This document shows positions 1 through 8,404 of a stretch of DNA of 64,000 nucleotides, piece by piece. Source of the stretch: Bog-756 sp963778165 (GTDB lineage: Bacteria; Actinomycetota; Acidimicrobiia; Acidimicrobiales; RAAP-2); the NCBI GenBank assembly GCA_963778165.1, contig CAVZTE010000001.1, forward strand, positions 186,001 through 250,000, read 5' to 3'. The notes beneath the pieces are model-generated. The model was given only the letters and a program-made list of their open reading frames with translations. It made no database searches and was not told where the DNA came from. The stretch's first letter is position 1, and the number at the start of each line of letters is the position of its first letter. The position numbers were made by a program, and so were the translations under genes.

Positions 1-679
1 CGGCCACGTCGTAACCGAACGCCACGCCGGCCAGGATGGCCGCCTTCGCCGCGGCATCGAAGCCCTCGACATCGGCGGTGGGATCGCGTTCGGCCAGTCC
101 GAGCGACTGGGCCTCGGCCAGTGCTTCGGCGTAGTCCGCACCCTGCTCGCTCATCCTGGAGAGGATGAAGTTGGTGGTGCCGTTGACGATGCCCATGACC
201 CGGTGGATCCGCTCGCCGGTCAGCGACTCCCGGAGGGCTCGAACCAGTGGGATGGCCCCCGCCACTGCGGCCTCGTAGAGCAGGTCCACGCCCTGTTCGC
301 GGGCCAGCGTGCGCAGGCCCACCCCTTCCGGTGAGGCCAACAGGGCCTTGTTGGCCGTGACCACCGGCTTGCCCGCGCTCAGAGCCGCCCGGACCAGGTC
401 GTAGGTGGGATCAACGCCCCCGATGAGCTCCACCACCACGTCGATCGACGGGTCGACCACCAGGTCGGACGCCTGGGTGGTGAGCAGCTCCGCCGGGATG
501 TGATCCCCGCGATGGCGGGTCAGGTCGCTGACAGCGATTCCGCCGACCACCAGTCGGGCCCCACTCTGCACGGCCAGAGCGTCGGCCCGGTCCTGCAGCA
601 TGCCGATCAGCGCCGACCCCACGTTCCCGCATCCGAGCACGGCGACGCGGACCTCACGTTCGGGGGGTGCCAGGGCCAC
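1..679 (-). CDS. hom: Homoserine dehydrogenase, C-terminus cut by the window edge
   Basis: This enzyme reduces aspartate semialdehyde to homoserine, the branch to threonine and methionine. The visible 226 residues hold the N-terminal NAD(P)-binding fold, with a glycine-rich VLGCGNVGSAL near residue 14, followed by the family signatures VVELIGG, VTANKALLA and GIVNGTTNFIL, and DPTADVEGFDAAAK near the cut. The start is taken as GTG (VALAPPERE), about 40 bases after the lysA stop. The gene is third in an argS-lysA-hom unit, an order common in actinobacteria. The C-terminal catalytic remainder and any ACT domain lie outside the window. No frameshift is seen in the visible part. Confidence 0.93.
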   Translation of the reverse strand, partial: MALAPPEREVRVAVLGCGNVGSALIGMLQDRADALAVQSGARLVVGGIAVSDLTRHRGDHIPAELLTTQASDLVVDPSIDVVVELIGGVDPTYDLVRAALSAGKPVVTANKALLASPEGVGLRTLAREQGVDLLYEAAVAGAIPLVRALRESLTGERIHRVMGIVNGTTNFILSRMSEQGADYAEALAEAQSLGLAERDPTADVEGFDAAAKAAILAGVAFGYDVA

Positions 680-718
680 CCGCTCACGCTACCGCCTGAA
701 TTGAGGGTCGACCGCCGC

Positions 719-2053
719 TCAGACGTCCAGACGGACCAGGTCGGCGAATGTCTCCCGTCGTACGACCACCCGGGCATCGCCGTCCGCCACGAACACCACG
801 GCCGGACGGGGGACCTTGTTGTAGTTGGACGCCATCGAGTGTCCGTAGGCCCCGGTGACCGGGGTGGCCAGGATGTCGCCGACCCCGAGGTCTTCAGGGA
901 CGAACCCTTCTGACACCACGACGTCGCCGGTCTCGCAGTGCTTGCCCACCACCCGGACCGGCCGGGGCCGGGCCGCGGCGGGCTCCCGCGGCAGGAAGGC
1001 CTCGTAGCCGCTCCCGTAGAGCACCGGGCGCGGGTTGTCGCTCATCCCGCCGTCCACCGACACGTAGGTCCGGTGACCGGGAACGTCTTTGACCGTCCCC
1101 ACCCGGTAGAGGGTCAGTGCGGCCGAGGCCACGATCGAGCGTCCGGGCTCGGCGGTGACCCGCACCGAGTCGGCGATGCCGGCCTTCCGGCAGGCCCGGC
1201 GGACCGAGGAGGCCCACTGGGCCATGGGCGGAGCCTCTTCCCCATTGACGTAGGCCACACCGAGCCCTCCGCCCACCACCAGCTCCGGCAGGCCGAGGGG
1301 GGCAAAGAACTCCGCCAGCACGTCGATGGCCCGGGTGAACGGCTCCAGGGCGAACACCTGGCTCCCGAGATGGGCGTGGATCCCGGCGAACTCGACCATC
1401 CCCTGCGCATCGAGGGCCGACAGCTGGGCCACGGCTTCGGCGGCAGCTCCCGAGGCCAGGCCAAAGCCGAACTTGGAGTCGTCCTGACCGGTGCGCACGA
1501 ACTCATGGGTGTGGACCTCCACCCCGGGGGTGATGCGGGCCAGCACGGCGGGGCGGACCGCTTGGGGTTGGCCGGCCAGCAGGCGTTCGAGGCGCCCCAT
1601 CTCGTCGAAGGAGTCGATCACGATCCGACCGACCCCGGCCGCCAGCGCCGAGGCCAGTTCGCCTTCGGACTTGTTGCTCCCGTGCATCACCAGCCGGTCG
1701 GCCGGCACGCCGGCGGTGAGAGCCACGTGCAGCTCGCCCCCGGTGGACACATCGAGGCACATGCCCTCCTCGTGGGCCAGGCGGGCCATGGCCACGCACA
1801 GGAACGCCTTGGTGGCGTAGGCCACTCCGTCGCCCCAGGCCTCCACGGCTTCGCGGCAACTGGCCCGGAGATGGACCTCGTCATAGACGAACAGCGGGGT
1901 GCCGAGCTCCTCGGCCAGGTCGACCAGATCGACGCCGCCCACCTGCAGCTGACCCGACGTGCCCGTGGTGGCGGTGAGGGGAAGCAGGCTGCGGGCGACA
2001 GGGTCGGTGGCACCCGCCGCCATCGGAGGGGGGGTGGTGTCGCCGCCGGTCAC
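719..2053 (-). CDS. lysA: Diaminopimelate decarboxylase
   Basis: A PLP-dependent fold-III decarboxylase that converts meso-diaminopimelate to lysine in the cytoplasm. It is 444 residues, the usual family length. The PLP lysine is K82 in YATKAFL; HGSNK, the GIHAHLGSQ block, GGGLGVAY, EPGRSIV and the C-terminal CETGD block (the active-site cysteine contributed to the partner subunit) are all present in order. The GTG start overlaps the argS stop by four bases (GTGA), implying translational coupling. An in-frame ATG at codon 11 is an alternative start. The frame is intact. Confidence 0.95.
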   Translation of the reverse strand: MTGGDTTPPPMAAGATDPVARSLLPLTATTGTSGQLQVGGVDLVDLAEELGTPLFVYDEVHLRASCREAVEAWGDGVAYATKAFLCVAMARLAHEEGMCLDVSTGGELHVALTAGVPADRLVMHGSNKSEGELASALAAGVGRIVIDSFDEMGRLERLLAGQPQAVRPAVLARITPGVEVHTHEFVRTGQDDSKFGFGLASGAAAEAVAQLSALDAQGMVEFAGIHAHLGSQVFALEPFTRAIDVLAEFFAPLGLPELVVGGGLGVAYVNGEEAPPMAQWASSVRRACRKAGIADSVRVTAEPGRSIVASAALTLYRVGTVKDVPGHRTYVSVDGGMSDNPRPVLYGSGYEAFLPREPAAARPRPVRVVGKHCETGDVVVSEGFVPEDLGVGDILATPVTGAYGHSMASNYNKVPRPAVVFVADGDARVVVRRETFADLVRLDV

Positions 2054-3690
2054 ATCGCCTCCGGCGCCGACACCCCGAGAAGTTCGAGGCCGATGGCCAG
2101 GCCGATCCGAGCTCCCTCCACCAGCCACAGTCGGGCCTGGGTCAGCGCCGGGTCCACTCCGTCGGCCAGGATCGGACAGTCGTGGTAGAAGCCGTGGAAG
2201 GAGCTGGCCAGTCGGCGCACCCAGGTGGTGATCTTGGTCGGGGCCCGGTCGATGGCCGCTTCGGCCACGACCTCGGGAAGCTCCTCCAGGCAACGGATCA
2301 GCTCGAGCTCTCGTTCATGGGTGAGGAGCGAGAGGTCGACCTGAGCCAGGGGAAGCCGCTCGACTCCGCGCTCCACGGCTTTGCGGCTCACGCCTCCGAT
2401 GCGGGCGCTGGCCATCTGCACGTAGAACACCGGGTTCTCCACCGACTGCTCCCGGACCTTGGCCAGATCGAAGGTGCTGGTCTGGTCGAGCGAGGTCATC
2501 AGACTGAGGATCCGGGTGGCGTCCGGCCCGATGTCTGCCACCACGGTGTCCAAGGAGATGGCGTTGCCGACCCGCTTGCCCATGGTCACCGCCTCGTCCC
2601 CGTCCATGAGCGAGACCATCTGGCCCAGCTTGACCTCGAGGCGGGAGGGATCCACCCCGAGGGCCTCGACCCCGGCCTTCAAGCCGGCTACTTGGCCGTG
2701 GTGGTCGGCTCCGAACACGTCGATGACCCGGTCAAAACCCCTGACCAGGAACTTGTCGCGATGGTAGGCCAGATCGCCGGCCAGGTAGGTGGCGTCTCCG
2801 TTCGACTTGCGCAGCACCCGGTCGCGGGTGTCGCCCAGCTCCGAGGCGCGGAACCAGGTGGCGCCGTCCTCTGCGTAGACCAGTCCCCGTTGGTCGAGTA
2901 GGGCGATGGTTTCGTCGACGGCACCGCTCTCTTCGATGGAGGCCTGGCTGTACCACTCATCGAACACGATGCCCACCGAAGCCAACGTGGCCCGGATGCG
3001 TTCGAGGATCTGGTCGGCAGCCCACTTTCCGGCTGCGGTGACATCGTCAGGCCCGTCGTAGCTGGCGGCCAGCTCGGTTACGTACTCGCCCTGATAGCCG
3101 CCTTCGGGTACCTCTTGGCCGTGGAGCCGGGCCAATAGGCTCATTCCGAGCGTCCGGATCTGGCCACCGGTGTCGTTGACGTAGTACTCCCGGCTCACCA
3201 GGTACCCGGCTCGGTCCAGTACCCGGGCCAGAGAGTCGCCGTAGCTCCCCCACCATCCATTGCCCACGTGGATCGGGCCGGTCGGATTGGCGGAGATGAA
3301 CTCGACCTGCACCCGCTCGCCGTGGCCCACGTCCGGCCGGGCGTAGTTCTCCTCTCCCTGGTCGAGCAGCTCGTCCAGGGCGTCGTGCAACCAGCCGTCG
3401 TCGAGTTGGAAATTGATGAACCCCGGACCGGCGATCTCGATGGACGTGGTGTGATCGGGTGGATTGGCATTCAGCACATCGACCAGCGACGAAGCCAGCG
3501 CCCGGGGGTTGGTCCCCGCCGGCTTGGCCATGACCAGGGCCACGTTGGTCGACCAGTCACCGTGCTCCCGGCGGGATGGGCGCTCGAGGTGGATCGAAGC
3601 GGGATCGGCGGCGAGGTCCAGACCCTGGGCGGCGGATAGGGTACCGAGGGCGTCACTCAGGGCTCGGGCGAGTTGGTCACGGGTCGACAT
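2050..3690 (-). CDS. argS: Arginyl-tRNA synthetase
   Basis: Class I aminoacyl-tRNA synthetase charging tRNA-Arg. The 546 residues include the N-terminal additional domain (about residues 1-100), the HIGH-equivalent in ANPTGPIHVGNGWWGS, and a KMSKS-region variant MGKRVGN; most ArgS proteins also have a degenerate KMSKS. The C-terminal DALR anticodon-binding domain ends in LELLGVSAPEAM. The gene starts at ATG and heads the argS-lysA-hom unit. A TATCCT hexamer lies nine bases before the ATG and could be its -10 element. A divergent tRNA-Arg gene starts about 145 bases upstream. The frame is intact. Confidence 0.96.
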   Translation of the reverse strand: MSTRDQLARALSDALGTLSAAQGLDLAADPASIHLERPSRREHGDWSTNVALVMAKPAGTNPRALASSLVDVLNANPPDHTTSIEIAGPGFINFQLDDGWLHDALDELLDQGEENYARPDVGHGERVQVEFISANPTGPIHVGNGWWGSYGDSLARVLDRAGYLVSREYYVNDTGGQIRTLGMSLLARLHGQEVPEGGYQGEYVTELAASYDGPDDVTAAGKWAADQILERIRATLASVGIVFDEWYSQASIEESGAVDETIALLDQRGLVYAEDGATWFRASELGDTRDRVLRKSNGDATYLAGDLAYHRDKFLVRGFDRVIDVFGADHHGQVAGLKAGVEALGVDPSRLEVKLGQMVSLMDGDEAVTMGKRVGNAISLDTVVADIGPDATRILSLMTSLDQTSTFDLAKVREQSVENPVFYVQMASARIGGVSRKAVERGVERLPLAQVDLSLLTHERELELIRCLEELPEVVAEAAIDRAPTKITTWVRRLASSFHGFYHDCPILADGVDPALTQARLWLVEGARIGLAIGLELLGVSAPEAM

Positions 3691-3834
3691 GTAGGCGCGA
3701 GGATAGGGCGTGGTGAGCCGGTGGCCGCGAGGCCCCAGGTCCGTTCCCGGACAGGCCCATGACGGGTCGCACTACAGTTGGCTCTCCGTGAGGGGTGGGC
3801 CGGTGGATCCGACCGGGTTCCCGGCCCGTCTCAC

Positions 3835-3906
3835 GCCCACGTAGCTCAGCGGATAGAGCATCGGCCTCCGGAGCCGTGTGCGCAGGTTCGAGTCCTGCCG
3901 TGGGCA
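3835..3906 (+). tRNA. tRNA-Arg (anticodon CCG)
   Basis: A cloverleaf can be folded by eye. The acceptor stem is GCCCACG paired with CGTGGGC; the D arm is GCTCAGCGGATAGAGC; the anticodon loop CTCCGGA has anticodon CCG; the T arm is GCAGGTTCGAGTCCTGC, with discriminator A. No CCA is encoded (ACG follows). The closing pair of the anticodon stem appears to be a U-U mismatch. It decodes CGG arginine codons and lies divergently next to argS. Confidence 0.93.
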
Positions 3907-4065
3907 CGTTTGTGATGTCGCGAGACATCGTGGACAGTTGAACCTACGACGGTACGCCCTCATCGCCGCCTGACCCCCAGGCGCCGGCGATCTCAGAAGA
4001 TCGGAGGGAACACCACCGTGGGGACCGAGGCTGTTTCCGTTCACCCTCCGCCCGTTCGGGTGCCT

Positions 4066-4494
4066 CTACCGGTCCGTCCCCGCCGCATTGTCTCCGGGTC
4101 CGCCATCTTCGAAACCGATGAGCCAGCGCACCCCGTAGCGATCCACGACCTGGCCGTCGGAGGCGCCCCACGGGCGTAGCTGTAGCTCGTCAAGGACGGT
4201 CCCGCCGATGGCCAGTGCGTCGAACCACGAACGGAGCCCGGCCGGCGACGTGGTGCCCAGAAGAGAAAACATGAGCCCGGAACTGTGGAACGGATCCTCA
4301 TCGGCGGCGTCGGCGGCGAACATGGAAACCGGTCCGCGCAGGATGCCGTGGGCAATGGCGTCAGCCGGGCCGTCGTCTCGACCCACGTCGACGAACGTGT
4401 TGAAGGTGAGCTCCCCGCCAAAGATCTCGTGGTAGTAGGTCAGGGCCTGGCGGGCGTTCCCGGGGAAGAGCAGATATGGCTCCGGTGCCGACAT
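4066..4494 (-). CDS. VOC-superfamily protein, PhnB/YjdN type
   Basis: A 142-residue small protein with the PhnB-like vicinal-oxygen-chelate fold: it opens with PYLLFPGNARQALTYYHEIFGGEL and has the late block DRYGVRWLIGFED. Members are annotated as 3-demethylubiquinone methyltransferase-like, but their substrates are mostly unknown and no reaction should be assumed. It begins with ATG and a TAACGT hexamer seven bases upstream, without a Shine-Dalgarno, so it is a candidate leaderless start. It is divergent from a GNAT-like gene across a 150-base spacer that holds repeated GTCCCATG elements. Confidence 0.85.
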   Translation of the reverse strand: MSAPEPYLLFPGNARQALTYYHEIFGGELTFNTFVDVGRDDGPADAIAHGILRGPVSMFAADAADEDPFHSSGLMFSLLGTTSPAGLRSWFDALAIGGTVLDELQLRPWGASDGQVVDRYGVRWLIGFEDGGPGDNAAGTDR

Positions 4495-4534
4495 GGGTGC
4501 AACGTTACTGCCCGGCCATGGGACCGCTCACCCC

Positions 4535-4642
4535 GTCCCATGGGACATGATCGGGCCGATTGATCTCGGCCCGAGGACCTCACCATGAACCCCGCGTCGG
4601 CGTCCGGGCCCACGGACAGTCCTGACCCGGGTCCCATGAGAC
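4535..4642. repeat. Repeated palindrome GTCCCATGGGAC between divergent genes
   Basis: A perfect 12-base palindrome, GTCCCATGGGAC, lies at 4535-4546, and a copy with one mismatch, GTCCCATGAGAC, at 4631-4642. A related half, CCATGGGAC, is at 4516-4524. They sit between the divergent VOC (minus) and GNAT (plus) starts, as expected for an operator, but no regulator gene is adjacent. Confidence 0.4.
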
Positions 4643-4645
4643 GAT

Positions 4646-5146
4646 GTGTCCATGGACCCCTGGCTGCCCCGAGGCTTCGAGCATCCCGCCCTGGTGGCGG
4701 TGCCACCTGACCACCACCTGAGGCCCATTCGACCGTCCGATGTGGACATCGACTATCCCGCCGTCATGGGTTCGCGTGAGCGGCTGTGGGCGCAGTTCGG
4801 GGAGCCCCATGGTTGGCCACAGGAGTCGCTCACCTACGAGGACGACCTTGCCGATCTCATCCGGCATGAAGCCGAGATGGATGACAATCTCTCCTTCAAC
4901 TACGCCTTGCTGGACCGTGACGAGAGTTACCTGGCCGGTTGTGTGTACATCGATCCCCCCGAGCGTGTGGGGGCGGACGCCGACATCAGCTATTGGGTAA
5001 TCGACTCACTGGACGGGTCCCCGGTCGCCACCTCGCTGGAGAAGGTGGTTCGACGGTGGATCTCCGAATCGTGGCCATTTATCAACCCGCGCTTCATCGG
5101 GTCGGACGTCACGTGGGAGGAATGGCTTCGCCTCCCCACTCCATAA
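4646..5146 (+). CDS. GNAT-like acetyltransferase
   Basis: A 166-residue protein with the general layout of Gcn5-related N-acetyltransferases. There is an N-terminal LRPIRPSDVD strand, a central YLAGCVYIDPP followed by ADISYWVIDS (beta4/beta5-like), and a helix after it. The acetyl-CoA P-loop (Q/RxxGxG/A) is not recognisable, so activity is uncertain. GTG at 4646 or ATG at 4652 could be the start. It stands alone between the palindrome-bearing spacer and a small two-gene unit. Confidence 0.6.
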   Translation: MSMDPWLPRGFEHPALVAVPPDHHLRPIRPSDVDIDYPAVMGSRERLWAQFGEPHGWPQESLTYEDDLADLIRHEAEMDDNLSFNYALLDRDESYLAGCVYIDPPERVGADADISYWVIDSLDGSPVATSLEKVVRRWISESWPFINPRFIGSDVTWEEWLRLPTP

Positions 5147-5198
5147 GACAAGCCGGCACCGGCGGACGGCTCGATGACAGGACGAATATCCTGGGTGT

Positions 5199-5459
5199 AT
5201 GTCCCAGCGGCTGGACAGGTCCTGGCTGGTGCTGGCCAGCCACCAGACCTTCGAAGGGGACCGCTGCGTCGATCTCTTCCAACGGCCGGACGACACATTC
5301 GGCTTTGAGGAGTTTCGTCGAGATCCCGAGGACATGGGGGCTTGGACCCCGGTCACCTACTTCTCCGGCCGTGCCTTCCCGACAGAGGATGAAGCCAGGG
5401 CCGCGGCGAGACAGGCGGTGCCGTGGCTCACGCAACTGCTTGACTGCGAGCCTCCGTGA
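5199..5459 (+). CDS. Hypothetical 86-residue protein
   Basis: I do not recognise the family. The protein is small, soluble and acidic, with FGFEEFRRDPED in the middle and a C-terminal helix rich in alanine (TEDEARAAARQAVPWL). The start is ATG, preceded at six bases by TATCCT, matching the leaderless pattern seen elsewhere in this window. Its stop overlaps the GTG of the next gene by four bases, so the two are co-translated and the partner supports that this is a real gene. Confidence 0.65.
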   Translation: MSQRLDRSWLVLASHQTFEGDRCVDLFQRPDDTFGFEEFRRDPEDMGAWTPVTYFSGRAFPTEDEARAAARQAVPWLTQLLDCEPP

Positions 5460-5863
5460 ACAGTGATCTGCCGACTGGGTCGGTCAAGGTTCCGAAGGAT
5501 ATCGATGAGCGAGTCGGTGCGCTCTGTCTGGCCTTGCCCGAGGTGACGGTGCGCGAGGACCATTCACGAACGACGTCGAGATCGACGGCACAGTCGTTCG
5601 ACATCCGCCGACGTTCCTTCTGCCTGCTGGTGGCCGTGGAGGGCTCGACGGGAAGACCTGTCCCCATACTGATCCTGCGGGCCGACCCCGCCGAACGCCA
5701 GGCGTTGCTGTCCACCGGCCACCCCTACTTCGCCCCTCGAGCCGGTGGCGATCGCATCGGCGTACGACTCACCGACCACACGGACTGGGAGGAGATCGGC
5801 GAGCTCGTGATCGACAGCTACCGGCTCCTCGCACCGAAGAAGCTCGTGGCGCGACTCGACTGA
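5456..5863 (+). CDS. MmcQ/YjbR family protein
   Basis: A 135-residue protein of the MmcQ/YjbR family, DNA-binding-like small proteins of unknown role. Family features are the opening segment LCLALPEVTVREDH, the middle RRRSFCLL strand and the C-terminal block DWEEIGELVIDSYRLLAPKKLVARL. The GTG start overlaps the preceding hypothetical gene by GTGA. Function is not established for the family. Confidence 0.8.
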   Translation: MNSDLPTGSVKVPKDIDERVGALCLALPEVTVREDHSRTTSRSTAQSFDIRRRSFCLLVAVEGSTGRPVPILILRADPAERQALLSTGHPYFAPRAGGDRIGVRLTDHTDWEEIGELVIDSYRLLAPKKLVARLD

Positions 5864-5977
5864 CCCACCGGTTGACGGATCGGCCGCGGCCCGACGGTTG
5901 CCCGTAGTGGGGAGGGGGATACAGTTGATGCTTGGCCAAAGCGGCACAGCTGTCGCTCCCTGAAGGAGGCGGATCCC

Positions 5978-6733
5978 ATGAAGTCGACAGTTCGATTGCG
6001 CTCGCTGGCGGTGGTGATCCCACTGATCGGATTGCTGGCGTCGGCCGGCGCCACTAGCGCCACTACCTCCGCCACCGCCGCGGTAACCCGAGCTCCGTTC
6101 CGGGGCATCTCGAATGCCACCAGCTCCAACTGGTCCGGTTACGCCGCCCATGGCGTGGCCGACACCTTCACCAGCGTGTCGGCGTCATGGGTCCAGCCAG
6201 CGGGCAAGTGCACCCACCGGTCGACGTACTCGGCCTTCTGGGTCGGTCTCGACGGCTACACCAGCACCACCGTGGAGCAGACCGGCTCTGAGGTCGACTG
6301 CACAGGAGGTTCGCCCCGGTACTACGCCTGGTTCGAGATGTACCCGGCGAATAGCGTCAGCTTCACCAACACCGTGGCGCCCGGCGACCACTTCACGGCC
6401 TCGGTCACCGCCACCGGGCACGTCTTCACACTCAAAATCACCGATGCCACGCGAGGTTGGAGCCACTCGGTGGTTAGGTCTCTGGCCTCGGCCAAGGAGT
6501 CATCGGCCGAAGTCATCGCCGAGGCTCCCTGCTGTACCGAGGACGGCGGCATTCTGCCGCTGACCGACTTCGGCACCGTGCAGTTCAGCCACGCCGAGGC
6601 CAACGGGTCGGCGATCGGAAAGAGCAAGCCCACCGTGATCAGCATGAGTCCGATGAGCCAAGGAACCAGCACCGACCACACCAGCAAGTTGTCGGACGGC
6701 GAGGCGTTCTCTGTGACCTGGGTCAGCAACTGA
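5978..6733 (+). CDS. Secreted G1 (eqolisin-type) glutamic peptidase
   Basis: The 251-residue preprotein has a Sec-type signal: basic start MKSTVRLR, a hydrophobic stretch to about residue 24, then small residues. The mature part has the G1 peptidase plan: SSNWSGYA at 49-56, SWVQP at 70-74, the catalytic-Gln block FWVGLDGY...VEQTGSEVD (Q101), YYAWFEMYP at 115-123, and SAEVIAEAP, where E178 is the likely catalytic glutamate by alignment with the family AEWI block. Eqolisins are acid endopeptidases best known from fungi. A strong AAGGAGG precedes the ATG. There are no obvious partner genes. The exact catalytic Glu is an inference. Confidence 0.85.
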   Translation: MKSTVRLRSLAVVIPLIGLLASAGATSATTSATAAVTRAPFRGISNATSSNWSGYAAHGVADTFTSVSASWVQPAGKCTHRSTYSAFWVGLDGYTSTTVEQTGSEVDCTGGSPRYYAWFEMYPANSVSFTNTVAPGDHFTASVTATGHVFTLKITDATRGWSHSVVRSLASAKESSAEVIAEAPCCTEDGGILPLTDFGTVQFSHAEANGSAIGKSKPTVISMSPMSQGTSTDHTSKLSDGEAFSVTWVSN

Positions 6734-6837
6734 CGCCAGTGGCATCGGCGGGAGCCGCGGGACTCCCGCCGCCACACAGCCCGATGCCATCGGTCCTGGA
6801 CCCCGAGCCGCTGACCGGTGAGCGGTAACGTCGGACC

Positions 6838-7377
6838 ATGGCCGACATCGATGATCATGGTCGTCCGGAGCCGTCACCCGACGCTGACGAGGCAGAGACG
6901 CTGGAGGGCTTCTTGGAGTATCAACGGGCCACCCTGTTGTGGAAGTGCCAAGGGGTGGACTCCGAGGGCCTCCGGCTTACGGTGGCCGCCTCGTCGATGA
7001 CCCTCGGCGGGATCCTCAAGCACATGGCCTTCGTGGAGGACCACTGGTTCGGACGTTTTCTCCACGGGCACGAACATGGGCCGCCCTGGGACACCGTGGA
7101 CTGGGCGGCTGATCCTGACTGGGAGTGGCACTCGGCCGCCGATGACTCTCCCGGGCAACTGCTCGCCCTGTGGCAGGGATCGGTGGACCGCTCGCGGAGC
7201 CTGATCGCCGCCTCACTCCTTGACGGCGGTCTGGGACAGAAGGCTCGCCGGAGTTGGCCTGACGGGCGTTCGCCGAGCCTCCGATGGATCCTCTGTCACA
7301 TGATCGAGGAGTACGCCCGGCACAACGGGCATGCCGATCTCCTGCGGGAGTCGGTGGACGGCAGCACCGGGGAGTGA
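6838..7377 (+). CDS. DinB-family (DUF664-type) putative metalloenzyme
   Basis: A 179-residue four-helix DinB-like protein. The three metal-binding histidines typical of the fold are plausible: H62 in GGILKHMAFVEDHW and a histidine pair in the C-terminal helix CHMIEEYARHNGHADLLRE. Actinobacterial DinB proteins include mycothiol-dependent transferases, but nothing here fixes the substrate. Its ATG follows TAACGT by six bases with no Shine-Dalgarno. Monocistronic. Confidence 0.85.
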   Translation: MADIDDHGRPEPSPDADEAETLEGFLEYQRATLLWKCQGVDSEGLRLTVAASSMTLGGILKHMAFVEDHWFGRFLHGHEHGPPWDTVDWAADPDWEWHSAADDSPGQLLALWQGSVDRSRSLIAASLLDGGLGQKARRSWPDGRSPSLRWILCHMIEEYARHNGHADLLRESVDGSTGE

Positions 7378-7668
7378 CGGCGGCTCGGCCGCGCCACCGG
7401 ACAACCGACAGCGCCATTCCGCCAGGGCTCTGGAGAAACCAAATCACAACGCTTCATCTGACCTCCTGTGCCCTTTCGTGCATCGGCCACACCGTCCGCC
7501 CGGCGTTGGTGCCATGAGCTGTTTTCATTGTCCCCCGGCCAAAAACAGCCCTCGAAGACCGCAGCGTTGACCGTGCACAGGAGTGGCGGCTGACAAGATG
7601 AGCGGGTAAGAACTAAACGAGCCAAAGCAAGTAGCTGTGTCGGGGCAGAGACGATTGGGGGCAGACCC
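7378..7668. other. Intergenic stretch with one inverted repeat
   Basis: No convincing gene is seen here. It is less GC-rich than its surroundings. It carries an 8-base inverted repeat, GCTGTTTT at 7518-7525 and AAAACAGC at 7542-7549, which could be a weak hairpin or a protein site. There is no U-tract of a classical terminator. Confidence 0.4.
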
Positions 7669-7893
7669 GTGGCGATAACGACTCGACAGCGCAGTCACTA
7701 CGCCAAGATGTCGCAGCAAGAAGAAGCACGCACCGGGGCCATCAGGGCTCTGGTCAAGCTGTCCCAATTCCCCGACGACAGCGATGCGGCCATCCGTTGC
7801 CTGCGCCTTCTGGACGCCGCCCCTGCGGAGATTGAAGCTGCCGCCAACGCCCTGATGGTGACTCAGGTGGAAGGTTGGCTGAACCCTGGGTGA
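7669..7893 (+). CDS. Small hypothetical protein (74 residues)
   Basis: A short GTG-initiated reading frame with a GGGGG stretch nine bases upstream as a possible ribosome-binding site. The product looks helical and alanine-rich in its C-terminal half (DAAPAEIEAAANALM). No family is recognised. It lies downstream of a less GC-rich spacer that could hold its promoter. It may be a real small gene or chance; there is no neighbour that would coexpress it. Confidence 0.45.
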   Translation: MAITTRQRSHYAKMSQQEEARTGAIRALVKLSQFPDDSDAAIRCLRLLDAAPAEIEAAANALMVTQVEGWLNPG

Positions 7894-7924
7894 CGCCCTG
7901 CGGCGGAAGACGCCCGAACGATCC

Positions 7925-8254
7925 CTAGTCGGGTAACGACCGGGCGTACGTGACCCCCAGATGTGCCCACCGGGCCAACTGCCGCTTGGTCCGCAGGTGC
8001 TCCGGGGCCACCCGGAGCCAACCTTCCATCGGGCGCCCGCGCATCACCGCCGGTTGGGCGTGCGACGTGTCGATGAGCCGGTCCGAATCCGCTGGATCGA
8101 CGCGGACCAGTACCCCACCCTGGTGACTGGCCGCTATGGCCATATGCCCACCTATCAGGAAGGCCAGGCCGCCGAACATCTTCTTCTCGCTGAGGCCCGC
8201 CTCTCCTTGCAGCAACTCCCGAAGTCGCATGGCCAACTCTTCGTCGTACGCCAT
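7925..8254 (-). CDS. TfoX/Sxy N-terminal domain protein
   Basis: A 109-residue protein matching the TfoX N-terminal domain: AMRLRELL near the start, KKMFGGLAFLIGGHMA (the diagnostic KxMFGG...F block) and a C-terminal segment ending in WAHLGVTYARSLPD. Single-domain TfoX proteins are widespread in actinobacteria and are not shown to act in competence there. The ATG is seven bases after TACGAT, another leaderless-type start. Confidence 0.87.
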   Translation of the reverse strand: MAYDEELAMRLRELLQGEAGLSEKKMFGGLAFLIGGHMAIAASHQGGVLVRVDPADSDRLIDTSHAQPAVMRGRPMEGWLRVAPEHLRTKRQLARWAHLGVTYARSLPD

Positions 8255-8404
8255 GCCCGCTATCGTACGAGCGTTGGAACAACAGAGGTGGTCGGCGCAC
8301 GCCGGCCGCGGTGGCCTTGCACGTCAGCGACCGACAGTGCCGGGTGGTGGGGTCCCCGGCGGCTCGACAGACTCTGGTGGTGGTGACCATCGGCGTGATC
8401 GCCC

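Noticed and set aside
938..2188. Plus-strand reading frame of 416 codons
   Set aside because: Antisense of lysA, which has all decarboxylase motifs and correct operon context.
4648..4657. GTCCATGGAC palindrome over the GNAT start
   Set aside because: It includes the second start codon and is short enough to occur by chance.
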